A stretch of 64,000 bases of DNA from assembly GCF_000833025.1 (NCBI RefSeq), contig NZ_CP010817.1:1612001-1676000 (forward strand), written 5' to 3'. A program made the translations under genes and the position numbers. The stretch's first letter is position 1, and the number at the start of each line of letters is the position of its first letter. The DNA comes from Myroides profundi (lineage in GTDB: Bacteria > Bacteroidota > Bacteroidia > Flavobacteriales > Flavobacteriaceae). Below the pieces are notes generated by a model. That model worked only from the letters and a program-made list of their open reading frames with translations, made no database searches and was not told the DNA's origin. Of the stretch, positions 19,157-28,256 are shown in pieces.

Positions 19157-19531
19157 TTAGAAAGCTAATAAACGATTGTTGTAATCTTTTAAGTCTTCTA
19201 AGTTATGTTTGTTATTAATGTCTTTGTATAAAGATAATAAGTACTGTAAACTTTCTAAGTCATTCTTAGCTTCTTTCTCAACTGCAGTAGCTCCTTCTTC
19301 TCCTTCTTCTTCGATAGGCTCATCAGATGGTATTGCAATTAAAAAAGCTTTGTTGTTTTGAATGTGCTCATAAGCTAAACGAATAGATTTAACTAACACT
19401 GGTTTTTCTTCAAGTAGAGCAAACTCTCTAAGTTTTTGTAAATCTGCTACAATGTTTTCTACAACAAGACCATCAGAAATTAAATCTGATTGAATCTTTT
19501 TAATCAATTTTAAAGCATTTGCGTTTTCCAC
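19157..19531 (-). CDS. conserved hypothetical acidic helical protein
   Basis: I do not recognise a characterised family. The 124 residues are predicted helical, rich in Glu, Leu and Lys, with an acidic Glu/Gly linker (EPIEEEGEEGATAVEKEAKN) between two helical parts. There is no signal peptide or membrane segment. It is flanked by its own terminator and a 250-nt gap upstream, so it is probably transcribed singly. Confidence 0.65.
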   Translation of the reverse strand: MENANALKLIKKIQSDLISDGLVVENIVADLQKLREFALLEEKPVLVKSIRLAYEHIQNNKAFLIAIPSDEPIEEEGEEGATAVEKEAKNDLESLQYLLSLYKDINNKHNLEDLKDYNNRLLAF

Positions 19532-19712
19532 AGTAAATATCTTTTAAGTATAAAAAATTATGGTGCAAAAGTAAACTTTTTAGATGATTATAGTGAAACA
19601 AAAGATGAAATATTTTGAACAAATTTTTGCAAAGTGCTGATTTTTCGTTTTTTATTTATGAATAGTTTCTTTTTTAAGGTGCTATAAAGGTTTCTTATTT
19701 GTGTTATAAAAT

Positions 19713-19751
19713 AAAAAACCGCCCTTTTCCGAAGAAAAGAAGCGGTTTTTT
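19713..19751 (-). terminator. terminator of the beta-oxidation operon
   Basis: An imperfect long stem (AAAACCGC..CTTTTC / GAAAAG..GCGGTTTT) with CGAA loop, located 35 nt after the acyl-CoA dehydrogenase stop on the minus strand. Confidence 0.8.
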
Positions 19752-19785
19752 TCAAACAAACTAAACCAAATTGTTTGTATTCTTA

Positions 19786-21579
19786 TTAGAATACGTATTC
19801 GTTAGCATCTACCAATTTCGTTGCAATAGTTTCTCTAAGTGCATTTACGTTTGGTAAGTTTACATATTTTGTAAATCTGCGTAGTCCCATTAACATTACA
19901 CGTTGTTCATCACCTTCAGCAAAAGAAGCGATACCTTCTTTTCCTTTTGCTCCGATGATATCTACAGCGTGATATAAGTATAATTGTGCCATAGCGATTT
20001 GTTCTTTGATATTTTCTTCTCCTTTTAATTTCGCTAATTTCTCAGTTCTAAGAATAGCACTTTCTGCCATATATATTTCAATCATCATATCAGAAGCAGC
20101 CATTAATAGTGCTTGGTGTTTATCTAGGTCTGGGCCATATTTTTGAACAGCACTACCAGCTACCATTAAGAAAGCTTGTTTTAGTTTACTAATCATTTCT
20201 TTCTCTTCTGCAAATAATTCAGAATAATCTGGCACATCAAAGCTTGGGATGCTCATTAATTCATCAGCTACTTTCATAGCAGGACCTAATAAATCAACAT
20301 GTCCTTTCATTGCTTTTTTGATTAACATTCCAACTGCTAGCATACGGTTAATCTCGTTTGTTCCTTCATAGATACGAGATATACGAGCATCTCTCCATGC
20401 GCTTTCCATAGGTGTGTCTTCTGAGAATCCCATTCCTCCGAAGATTTGGATTCCTTCATCAGCACATGATTGAACATCTTCTGACACTGCTACTTTAAGG
20501 ATAGAACACTCAATAGCGAATTCTTCTACTCCTTTTAATTCAGCCTCTTGATGTGAATTTCCTTCAGCAACACGTTGGTTAATTCTTTCTTCAATAGAAG
20601 CAGCAGCTCTATATGAAGCAGCTTCACCTACATAAGCATTTGTAGCCATCTCTGCTAATTTTGTACGGATAGCACCAAAAGAAGAAATAGGTGTTTTAAA
20701 TTGGATGCGCTCATTAGCATATTTTACAGATTGTGTGATTAAGCGACGTTGAGAATCTAAACAAGCAGCGGCTAATTTGATACGTCCAACGTTTAATGCA
20801 TTCATCGCAATTTTGAAACCATTCCCTCTTTCAGAAAGCATATTCTCTACTGGAACTTTTGTTTCGCTAAAGAATACTTGGCGAGTAGAAGAAGCTCTAA
20901 TACCTAATTTGTGCTCTTCTTCTCCTAATGTAATTCCGTTGCTAGGATCGTTTTCTACGATAAATCCTGTGATATTTTTATCATCCTCGATACGAGCAAA
21001 TACGATAAATAGATTACAGAATCCTGCGTTAGAGATCCACATTTTTTGTCCAGTGATAGAGTAGTGGCTTCCATCAGCTGATAAGACAGCTTTTGTTTTA
21101 CCTGAGTTAGCATCAGATCCTGCGTCTGGTTCTGTTAAACAGTAAGCACCAAACCATTCTCCTGAAGCTAATTTTGGAACGTATTTTTTCTTTTGTTCTT
21201 CGTTACCATATAATGTAATTGGCATTGTACCAATTCCTGTATGAGCACCAAAGGCAGTTGAGAAAGAACCTGTTGCTCCTGAAATATAATCACATACCAG
21301 CATTGTAGAAATGAATCCCATCTCTAATCCTCCATAAGCTTCTGGTACAGCTACGCCTAATAATCCTAATTCTCCTGCTTTACGCATAGAAGCTTCTGTG
21401 AAAGCATAATCTTTTTTCTCGAAGCGTTCTTTGTTTGGCCATATTTCTTTGTCAATGAATTCTTTTACAGAATCACGCATCATGATTTGCTCTTCTGTGA
21501 AGTCTTCAGGAGTAAATACGTCTTGGTATTTAGTTTCTTTAATTAAAAATTGTCCTCCTCTTGTGATATCTTTACTCAT
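19786..21579 (-). CDS. acyl-CoA dehydrogenase with C-terminal extension
   Basis: An FAD flavoenzyme that makes trans-2-enoyl-CoA in the first step of fatty-acid beta-oxidation. The core is about 400 residues: YCLTEPDAGSDANSGKTKA and QKMWISNAGFCNLFIVFA (FAD contacts) and the catalytic Glu in RIYEGTNEINRMLA. A C-terminal extension of about 170 residues resembles that of mitochondrial VLCAD-like enzymes, so long chains are the likely substrates. It is the last gene of a minus-strand operon, 30 nt after the thiolase. No electron-transfer flavoprotein genes are near. Confidence 0.93.
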   Translation of the reverse strand: MSKDITRGGQFLIKETKYQDVFTPEDFTEEQIMMRDSVKEFIDKEIWPNKERFEKKDYAFTEASMRKAGELGLLGVAVPEAYGGLEMGFISTMLVCDYISGATGSFSTAFGAHTGIGTMPITLYGNEEQKKKYVPKLASGEWFGAYCLTEPDAGSDANSGKTKAVLSADGSHYSITGQKMWISNAGFCNLFIVFARIEDDKNITGFIVENDPSNGITLGEEEHKLGIRASSTRQVFFSETKVPVENMLSERGNGFKIAMNALNVGRIKLAAACLDSQRRLITQSVKYANERIQFKTPISSFGAIRTKLAEMATNAYVGEAASYRAAASIEERINQRVAEGNSHQEAELKGVEEFAIECSILKVAVSEDVQSCADEGIQIFGGMGFSEDTPMESAWRDARISRIYEGTNEINRMLAVGMLIKKAMKGHVDLLGPAMKVADELMSIPSFDVPDYSELFAEEKEMISKLKQAFLMVAGSAVQKYGPDLDKHQALLMAASDMMIEIYMAESAILRTEKLAKLKGEENIKEQIAMAQLYLYHAVDIIGAKGKEGIASFAEGDEQRVMLMGLRRFTKYVNLPNVNALRETIATKLVDANEYVF

Positions 21580-21609
21580 AATATATTTCGTTTATTGGGT
21601 TAATAGCTT

Positions 21610-22791
21610 TTATAATAGTTCATAGATTCCTGCAGCACCTTGTCCTGTACCTACACACATCGTTACCATTCCATATTTAGATCCACGACGTTTCATTTCA
21701 TCAAATAACTGTACTGATAGTTTGGCACCTGTACATCCTAGAGGGTGACCTAGTGCAATAGCTCCACCGTTTACATTGACGATATCTGGGTTGATACCTA
21801 ACTCTCTGATTACAGCTAAAGACTGAGAGGCAAAAGCTTCATTTAATTCGAATAAGTCAATATCTTTTAGTTGTAATCCTGCTTGTTTAAGAGCTTTTGG
21901 AATTGCTTTTACAGGGCCAATACCCATGATGCGAGGTTCTACACCAGCCGCTGCATAGTTTACCATACGAGCGATAGGCTCAATGTTTAATTCTTTAACC
22001 ATTTCTTCTGACATTACCATAACGAATGCAGCACCATCACTCATTTGAGAAGAGTTACCTGCAGTTACAGAACCATCAGCAGCAAATACAGGTCTTAGTT
22101 TTGCTAAAGCTTCAATAGAAGTTCCTGCTCTAGGCCCTTCATCTTTAGTTATTGTATATGATTTGCTATCTTTTTTACCTTTTTCATTAATGAATACTTC
22201 ATTAATATTGATTGGAACGATTTGATCATCAAACTTTCCATCTGCTTGTGCTTTTAAAGCCTTCATATGAGAGTTATAAGCAAACTCATCTTGATCTTCA
22301 CGAGAGACTTTGAATTGATGAGCTACTGCTTCAGCTGTTAATCCCATTCCCCAGTAGTAGTCTTCATGTCCTTCTTTTGCAACACCATAATCAGGAGTTG
22401 GTTTATATCCTCCCATAGGGATATAACTCATACTTTCTGCTCCACCAGCGATAATACAGTCAGCCATACCAGCTTGGATCTTAGCAACTGCCATTCCGAT
22501 AGTTTCTATTCCAGATGCACAGTATCTATTTACTGTAACTCCAGGTACATCATCTATTTTTAATCCCATAAGAGAGATTAGACGTCCCATATTTAATCCT
22601 TGTTCAGCCTCAGGCATAGCGTTACCCACCATGACATCATCAATACGTGATTTGTCAAATTCAGGTAATTTGCTCATTAAATATTCAATAGTTTCAGCAG
22701 CAAGCTCATCAGGTCTTTTAAATCTAAAGACTCCTTTAGGCGCTTTACCTACAGCTGTTCTATATCCTTGTACTATATATGCAGTTTTCAT
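21610..22791 (-). CDS. fadA: acetyl-CoA C-acyltransferase (thiolase)
   Basis: Cleaves 3-ketoacyl-CoA with CoA to shorten the fatty acyl chain. All three thiolase signatures are present: nucleophilic Cys91 in NRYCASGIETIG, GHPLGCTGAKL near residue 348, and the C-terminal CVGTGQGAAGIYEL with the second active Cys. Length 393 is standard. It lies 29 nt after the FadB-like gene and 30 nt before the acyl-CoA dehydrogenase, forming a compact operon. Confidence 0.95.
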   Translation of the reverse strand: MKTAYIVQGYRTAVGKAPKGVFRFKRPDELAAETIEYLMSKLPEFDKSRIDDVMVGNAMPEAEQGLNMGRLISLMGLKIDDVPGVTVNRYCASGIETIGMAVAKIQAGMADCIIAGGAESMSYIPMGGYKPTPDYGVAKEGHEDYYWGMGLTAEAVAHQFKVSREDQDEFAYNSHMKALKAQADGKFDDQIVPININEVFINEKGKKDSKSYTITKDEGPRAGTSIEALAKLRPVFAADGSVTAGNSSQMSDGAAFVMVMSEEMVKELNIEPIARMVNYAAAGVEPRIMGIGPVKAIPKALKQAGLQLKDIDLFELNEAFASQSLAVIRELGINPDIVNVNGGAIALGHPLGCTGAKLSVQLFDEMKRRGSKYGMVTMCVGTGQGAAGIYELL

Positions 22792-22820
22792 ATTCTTTGT
22801 CGTTTTAAATTGGTTAAAGA

Positions 22821-25226
22821 TTAGTTTCTTAATGGTTTACCATTTTTCAACATATACTGGATTCTTTCTAGAGTTTTGCGCTCTGCACATAGTGATAAGA
22901 ATGCTTCTCTTTCTAGATCTAGTAAGTATTGTTCAGTCACTAAAGTAGCTTCTGATAAATCTCCTCCAGCCATAACATATGCTAATTTGTTAGCTATTTT
23001 ACGATCGTGTTCAGAGATGTATTTACCAGCCATCATACTATCAGTTCCTACTAAGAACATACCTAAAGCCTGACGACCTAGTACTTTAATGTCTTTGCGT
23101 TTAGCAGGTTGAGTGTACCCAGCTTGGGCTAATACTAAAGCCTCGCGTTTAGCTTGTGCTAATTGTAAATCTTTATTTACAACTACTACATCTTTACCTT
23201 TTTGTAATATATTCAAATCAAAAGCTTCTTGAGCAGAGGTAGCTACTTTCGCCATACCTATTGTTAAGAAGTGCTCTTGTAATGTATTTAGTTCCACATC
23301 GTTTTTGCGGTATAGATCAGACGCTCTTACTGTCATCTCTTTAGAACCACCTCCACCAGGGATAAGTCCTACACCGAATTCAACTAATCCGATATAGGTT
23401 TCAGCAGCAGCTACTACCTTATCAGCGTGTAAGCTCAACTCACATCCACCACCAAATGTCATACCATGAGGAGCAGCAACTACTGGAATACCAGAGTAAC
23501 GCATTTTCATCATCGTATCTTGGAACGTTTTGATAGCGATATTTAATTCATCCCAATCTTGCTCTGCAGCCATCATGAAAATCATCATTAAGTTAGCACC
23601 TACTGAGAAGTTGCTACCTTGGTTTCCTACTACTAGTCCTTGGAAGTCTTTTTCTGCAATTTCAACAGCTTTGTTTAATCCTGCTAAAACACCACCACCG
23701 ATAGTATTCATTTTTGAGTGGAACTCTAAGTTCACAATACCATCACCTAAGTCAATAAGAGATGCTTCACTATTACCCCAAACCTTATTAGTTGTTCTAA
23801 TATTATCTAAGATAATGAATGCATCTTGGCCAGGGATTGCTTCAAATGTTTTTGTGTTTTGATTGTAGAATAACTTTTTACCATTCTCTACTTTATAGAA
23901 ACTCTTTGCTCCAGATGCAGCTAATTCTTTAACCCAGTCAGCTACTGTATAACCTTCTTTTTCAATTAAAGCAATACCTTTTTCAAGTCCTACTAAATCC
24001 CAAGTTTGGAATGGACCATATTTCCATGCATATCCTGTACGCATGGCGTCATCGATAGGGAATAGGGTATCTGTAATTTCTGGAACACGTTGAGAAACGT
24101 AAGCGAATAATGAAGCAAAGTGTTTTCTTATTAATTCACCTGCTTTTGTTTGGTCAGCTAATACTAAAGCTAATTTAGCTTTAGTACCACCAGCTTGTTT
24201 TGCTGTTTCTAATACAGCAATCTTAGCACGTTCTAATGGACGGTATTCTAATTTTTCTAGGTCAAGAGCGAAGCGATTTGTTTTTCCCTCTTTATCTACT
24301 TCTTTATAGTAGAATCCTTTTCTAGACTTATCACCTAAGAATTTGTTTTCTAATAGGAAGTTTAAAGGCTTACTGTCTTTTACCTCTTGAATCATAGCGT
24401 CATGAGGACAGTTTTGTTTTAAGCCATTTGTTACGTTAATAGCTGTATCAAGACCTACTAAGTCACCTAGTTTAAAGGTACCCGTCTTAGGGCGACCTAG
24501 GATAGAACCTGTTAATGTATCAGCCTCTTCAATAGTTAATCCAATCTCTTGTGCTAACTGCATTACCATCGCCATAGAGTATACACCGATACGGTTACCG
24601 ATAAAACCAGGAGTATCTTTACATAATACTGGAGTTTTACCTAAGTATAAGCTACTATATTTTTGGAAGAATTCGATAACTTCTGGAGCTGTATGAGGAC
24701 CAGGAATGATTTCGAATAATTGTAAATATCTAGGAGGGTTGAAGAAGTGTGTTCCACAGAAGTGTTTTTGGAAATCTTCAGAACGACCTTCTACCATTAA
24801 TTTCATTGGAATACCAGATGTATTAGATGTAATTAATGAACCTGGTTTTCTGTATTTCTCGATTTGCTCGAATACAGATTTCTTAATGTCTAATCTTTCG
24901 ATTACTACTTCGATTACCCAGTCGCAATCTTTTATTTTTACTAAATCATCTTCTATATTCCCTGTAGTGATACGTGAAGCAAAAGCTTGAGAATAAATAG
25001 GAGCAGGTTTAGATTTTAGTGCATTAGCTAAGTGAGTACTTGCTATTTTATTTCTAACAATCTTACTTTCTAGAGTAAGACCTTTCTTTTCCTCTTCAGG
25101 AGTTAATTCTCTAGGTACAATGTCAAGAAGCAATACTTCTAATCCGATATTTGCAAAATGACAAGCAATAGCTGATCCCATTACACCAGATCCTACTACG
25201 GCTACCTTTTTAATTATTCTTTTCAT
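22821..25226 (-). CDS. 3-hydroxyacyl-CoA dehydrogenase/enoyl-CoA hydratase fusion (FadN/FadB-like)
   Basis: Carries out hydration and NAD-dependent oxidation in beta-oxidation. Residues 1-400 are the dehydrogenase, beginning with the NAD-binding loop VAVVGSGVMGSAIACHFAN and including GTHFFNPPRYLQLFEIIPG. The C-terminal half holds the crotonase domain (NQGSNFSVGANLMMIFMM, FGGGCELSLHADKVVAAAE, GLIPGGGG). This order, with dehydrogenase first, is that of Bacillus FadN and not of E. coli FadB. The ATG at 25226 gives an 801-residue protein; a longer frame at 25295 would overlap the end of marR. Confidence 0.93.
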   Translation of the reverse strand: MKRIIKKVAVVGSGVMGSAIACHFANIGLEVLLLDIVPRELTPEEEKKGLTLESKIVRNKIASTHLANALKSKPAPIYSQAFASRITTGNIEDDLVKIKDCDWVIEVVIERLDIKKSVFEQIEKYRKPGSLITSNTSGIPMKLMVEGRSEDFQKHFCGTHFFNPPRYLQLFEIIPGPHTAPEVIEFFQKYSSLYLGKTPVLCKDTPGFIGNRIGVYSMAMVMQLAQEIGLTIEEADTLTGSILGRPKTGTFKLGDLVGLDTAINVTNGLKQNCPHDAMIQEVKDSKPLNFLLENKFLGDKSRKGFYYKEVDKEGKTNRFALDLEKLEYRPLERAKIAVLETAKQAGGTKAKLALVLADQTKAGELIRKHFASLFAYVSQRVPEITDTLFPIDDAMRTGYAWKYGPFQTWDLVGLEKGIALIEKEGYTVADWVKELAASGAKSFYKVENGKKLFYNQNTKTFEAIPGQDAFIILDNIRTTNKVWGNSEASLIDLGDGIVNLEFHSKMNTIGGGVLAGLNKAVEIAEKDFQGLVVGNQGSNFSVGANLMMIFMMAAEQDWDELNIAIKTFQDTMMKMRYSGIPVVAAPHGMTFGGGCELSLHADKVVAAAETYIGLVEFGVGLIPGGGGSKEMTVRASDLYRKNDVELNTLQEHFLTIGMAKVATSAQEAFDLNILQKGKDVVVVNKDLQLAQAKREALVLAQAGYTQPAKRKDIKVLGRQALGMFLVGTDSMMAGKYISEHDRKIANKLAYVMAGGDLSEATLVTEQYLLDLEREAFLSLCAERKTLERIQYMLKNGKPLRN

Positions 25227-25281
25227 ATTTATTGTTCTTTGGTTTTTAATACTATTATTTAACTCTCTTAAGGTACAAAAA

Positions 25282-25719
25282 TTATTTGTCTTCAAATATA
25301 CTTTTGTCGTTGATTAACTGATTAATAACTTCAGTTACTTCCATAAAGTGCTGAATTTTTTCTTCAGATATTTGGGTGCGAATTTTCTCATTAAAGCGTT
25401 TTACTTTTGCTTTAGATAATTCTCTTTTCTCTAAACCTAGAGGAGTTAGTTTTATAATCACACCACGGCCATCATTAGGATTCTTTTCACGTGTGATTAA
25501 TTTGTTCTCTTCTAATTTTTTTAGAGTACGAGTAAGACTCGTTGCTTCCATACCCATATTTGGTCCTAGTAGAGTAGAAGGGGTACCTTCTTTGTCTATA
25601 CTTAGTAGTGCAAAAGCAAGTGACATTGTCGCATCGTATTTAGCGGCTTCTTCATTGTACATTCTAGCTACAGCTTGCCATGTTGCTCTAAGTATATAAT
25701 CGATTGTTGTGTTCTTCAT
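25282..25719 (-). CDS. MarR-family transcriptional regulator
   Basis: A winged-helix regulator of 145 residues. The recognition region is visible (ATSLTRTLKKLEENKLITRE followed by the wing NPNDGRGVIIKLTPLG). It is the first gene of the beta-oxidation operon, 55 nt before the FadB-like gene, so it probably controls that operon in response to an acyl-CoA or fatty acid (inference). A palindrome lies across its predicted promoter (25751-25770). Confidence 0.9.
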   Translation of the reverse strand: MKNTTIDYILRATWQAVARMYNEEAAKYDATMSLAFALLSIDKEGTPSTLLGPNMGMEATSLTRTLKKLEENKLITREKNPNDGRGVIIKLTPLGLEKRELSKAKVKRFNEKIRTQISEEKIQHFMEVTEVINQLINDKSIFEDK

Positions 25720-25735
25720 ACCATTTAGAATAATT

Positions 25736-25743
25736 CAAATATA
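25736..25743 (-). promoter_or_regulatory. -7 box (TATATTTG) of the marR operon
   Basis: A perfect TAnnTTTG match on the minus strand, 17 nt before the marR ATG. A short leader of about 10 nt is predicted. Confidence 0.65.
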
Positions 25744-25750
25744 AAAAAAA

Positions 25751-25770
25751 ATAGTATGCACGCATACTAT
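25751..25770. promoter_or_regulatory. 20-bp palindrome, candidate MarR operator
   Basis: The arms ATAGTATGC and GCATACTAT flank a central AC. The site starts 7 nt upstream of the marR -7 box, so it covers the spacer and the -33 region, where a bound repressor would block RNA polymerase. The A and T tracts beside it also allow it to act as the terminator of the upstream fadD-like gene. Both roles are compatible. Confidence 0.6.
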
Positions 25771-25808
25771 TTTTAAAATATTTCTTGATTTAGTGATTTT
25801 TTATGTCA

Positions 25809-27584
25809 TTAACTTCTGTAAATCTTGTCGTATAAGTCTTTATGTTTCTCAAGAATAATACGTCTACGAAGTTTAAGAGTAGGGGTTAAGTGCTCACTGT
25901 CAATACTCCATACATCAGGAGTAAGTTCGAATTTCTTCACTTGTTCCCATTTACCAAATTTTTTGTTTACAGCTTCTACTTCTTCAGCTATACGGTCAAT
26001 AACTTTTTGATTTGTTACTATTTCTTGATTCGTAGTACCTATATCATATCTTTTGCGACGTGCCCATTCTTTAACGAAGTCAAAATCTATCTGAATAAAA
26101 GCAGCAGGCATCTTTTCTCCTTCACCGATAACCATGATTTGTTCGATAAAGCGAGATTGCTTCATCATATTCTCAATCATCTGAGGAGCTACATATTTAC
26201 CTCCAGATGTTTTGAACATTTCTTTTTTACGGTCAGTGATGTGTAAGAAACCATCTTCGTCTATTTTACCAATATCTTCTGTATGGAAATACCCATCTTT
26301 TATAACACTATTGGTTTTTTCTTCATCTTTAAAGTACCCCATCATTACATTAGGAGCTTTACATAAGATTTCACCGTCTTCTGCTATTTTTACTTCTACA
26401 TTACTTAAAGGGCGGCCTACTGTACCGAATCTCAATCCTCCATTACGAGCATCATTTACAGATATAACAGGAGATGTCTCTGTAAGACCGTATCCTTCCA
26501 TTACAGGTATACCTGCAGCATTAAATACTTTAGATAGACGAGCTTGGAGAGGAGCGCTACCAGAAACAATAATCTTCATTTGACCTCCAAGTCCTTCTTG
26601 CCATTTGCTGAATACTAACTTTCGAGCTATTTTTAGCTGGAAGTTGTAGAAAGCACTTCTGTTATATGGTTTATATTGGAACCCTAGTTCAAGAGCCCAG
26701 AAGAAGATACGTTTTTTGATACCTGTTAGAGAAGAACCTTTTGCAAAGATTTTATCATACACTTTCTCTAATAGTCGTGGTACTACAGTCATGACATTAG
26801 GACTAACTTCTTTTAAGTTATCTCCCATTTTATCAATCGACTCTGCATAGTAAATAGATGTACCTGAGAATTGGTAAAGATAAATTAGCATTCTTTCGAA
26901 TACGTGGCATAAAGGTAAGAAACTAAGTGCTTTATAATGATCTTCACGACCAAAAGGAACTCTGTCCCAGCTACCTATCACGTTAGATAAGATGTTGTTA
27001 TGAGATAGCATTACACCTTTAGGTCTACCTGTAGTACCAGATGTGTAGATTAGTGTAGCTAAGTGATCTGGTGTGATAGAGTCTTTAATGCGATCTACTT
27101 CTTCTTGATTGGAAGTATCTCTTCCTAATTCAAGAATCTCATCAAAAGTTTTGCAACCTTCGATATGGTCAAATGAGCAAATACCTTTAAGAAGAGGTAA
27201 TTGATCTTTAACACTTATTAATTTGTTGTAAATTTCTTGATCTGATACTACACAGTACTTCGCTTCTGCATGACTAAGAATGTATTGATAGTCTTCTGCT
27301 GCAATAGTAGGGTAGATAGGCACGTTCTGAGCACCGATTTGTAAAATACCAATATCTAAAAGATTCCATTTAGTTTGGTTATTAGTAGAGATGACAGCTA
27401 TTTTATCATTTGCTTCTATGCCTAGACGTAGTAAGGCACGCGAAACCATATTAGCCTTATCTATATATTCCTGTGAGGATGTTTTTTCCCATACTCCATT
27501 TACCTTAGTAACTAAGGATGCAGCCAGAGGAAAGTGTTCATTCTGCAAATAAGGAATATCAAAAAGTCTTGTAGGATTTACCAT
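25809..27584 (-). CDS. long-chain acyl-CoA synthetase (AMP-forming)
   Basis: Activates fatty acids to acyl-CoA with ATP, supplying the adjacent beta-oxidation genes. The 591-residue chain has the P-loop-like motif LIYTSGTTGRPKGVMLSH near residue 178, the A5 motif EGYGLTETSPVISVN, and the C-terminal TEDIGKIDEDGFLHITDRKK hinge. The form resembles FadD15/FAA-like enzymes. There is no signal peptide. The palindrome at 25751-25770 separates it from marR. Its own promoter is unclear; TACTTTG (near 27605) is a possible -7 element. Confidence 0.92.
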   Translation of the reverse strand: MVNPTRLFDIPYLQNEHFPLAASLVTKVNGVWEKTSSQEYIDKANMVSRALLRLGIEANDKIAVISTNNQTKWNLLDIGILQIGAQNVPIYPTIAAEDYQYILSHAEAKYCVVSDQEIYNKLISVKDQLPLLKGICSFDHIEGCKTFDEILELGRDTSNQEEVDRIKDSITPDHLATLIYTSGTTGRPKGVMLSHNNILSNVIGSWDRVPFGREDHYKALSFLPLCHVFERMLIYLYQFSGTSIYYAESIDKMGDNLKEVSPNVMTVVPRLLEKVYDKIFAKGSSLTGIKKRIFFWALELGFQYKPYNRSAFYNFQLKIARKLVFSKWQEGLGGQMKIIVSGSAPLQARLSKVFNAAGIPVMEGYGLTETSPVISVNDARNGGLRFGTVGRPLSNVEVKIAEDGEILCKAPNVMMGYFKDEEKTNSVIKDGYFHTEDIGKIDEDGFLHITDRKKEMFKTSGGKYVAPQMIENMMKQSRFIEQIMVIGEGEKMPAAFIQIDFDFVKEWARRKRYDIGTTNQEIVTNQKVIDRIAEEVEAVNKKFGKWEQVKKFELTPDVWSIDSEHLTPTLKLRRRIILEKHKDLYDKIYRS

Positions 27585-28256
27585 GTTATCATTAATTAGC
27601 TAACGCAAAGTACAAAAAAAATATAAGATTTCTCGTATTTAGTGTGTACTTGGCAATTTTTATCTGATTTATTTGCAATTCTTGTAGTTGATTTTCTTCT
27701 AAACTACATTATTCATTTTATAGTTCCTTGTTGATGAAGTTTATACTAAGAGTCTAAATGACTGTAAATCATGCTCTATAAATATAAGGAAAAAACATTT
27801 AGTATCTTTGTGATATATTAAAATAATCGTTAAAAATTATTATAGGATATTAGTTAATTTAGAGATTATACGAATTTCATTTTAGTATTTATCTTCAATA
27901 CAATTGTATTCTTTCTTTCTGTTCTAGCTGTACAGTTATAGTAGGACGAGACAAGTTTCGCTTGATTTGAGTCCGTAGTGAGTCCGTTATGAGTCCGTAG
28001 TAAGTCCGTTTTTTGGTAAGATATAACGGACTGATATCATAAGGATAAGATAGTTACTATGTAGCTATATGCATGAAGACTGAATGTTCTGTGGAAGAGC
28101 ATTACTTCTCTAGATAGATGGAATCAGATATTGTTATTAGAAGGGATAATATAATTTTTCTTAAAAAAACCTTTAGTATGGGTATAAAATGCTTCTAAAT
28201 GCTAATACAAGTCCGAATAGAAATGATTAAGTTTGTGTTTCTAAAAAAATAATAAT
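27585..28256. other. gene-free region with 11-bp repeat array
   Basis: 672 nt between the divergent fadD-like gene and the first LtaS-like gene. No coding sequence was recognised. It holds a TAnnTTTG box (TATCTTTG, 27803-27810) without a clear partner and the four-unit tandem repeat at 27968-28011. Confidence 0.6.
27968..28011 (+). repeat. four tandem 11-bp units (TGAGTCCGTAG type)
   Basis: Units start at 27968, 27979, 27990 and 28001. The units are TGAGTCCGTAG, TGAGTCCGTTA, TGAGTCCGTAG and TAAGTCCGTTT. An inverted copy AACGGACT at 28025-28032 can pair with AGTCCGTT of the last unit. The 11-bp step is one DNA helical turn. Confidence 0.9.
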
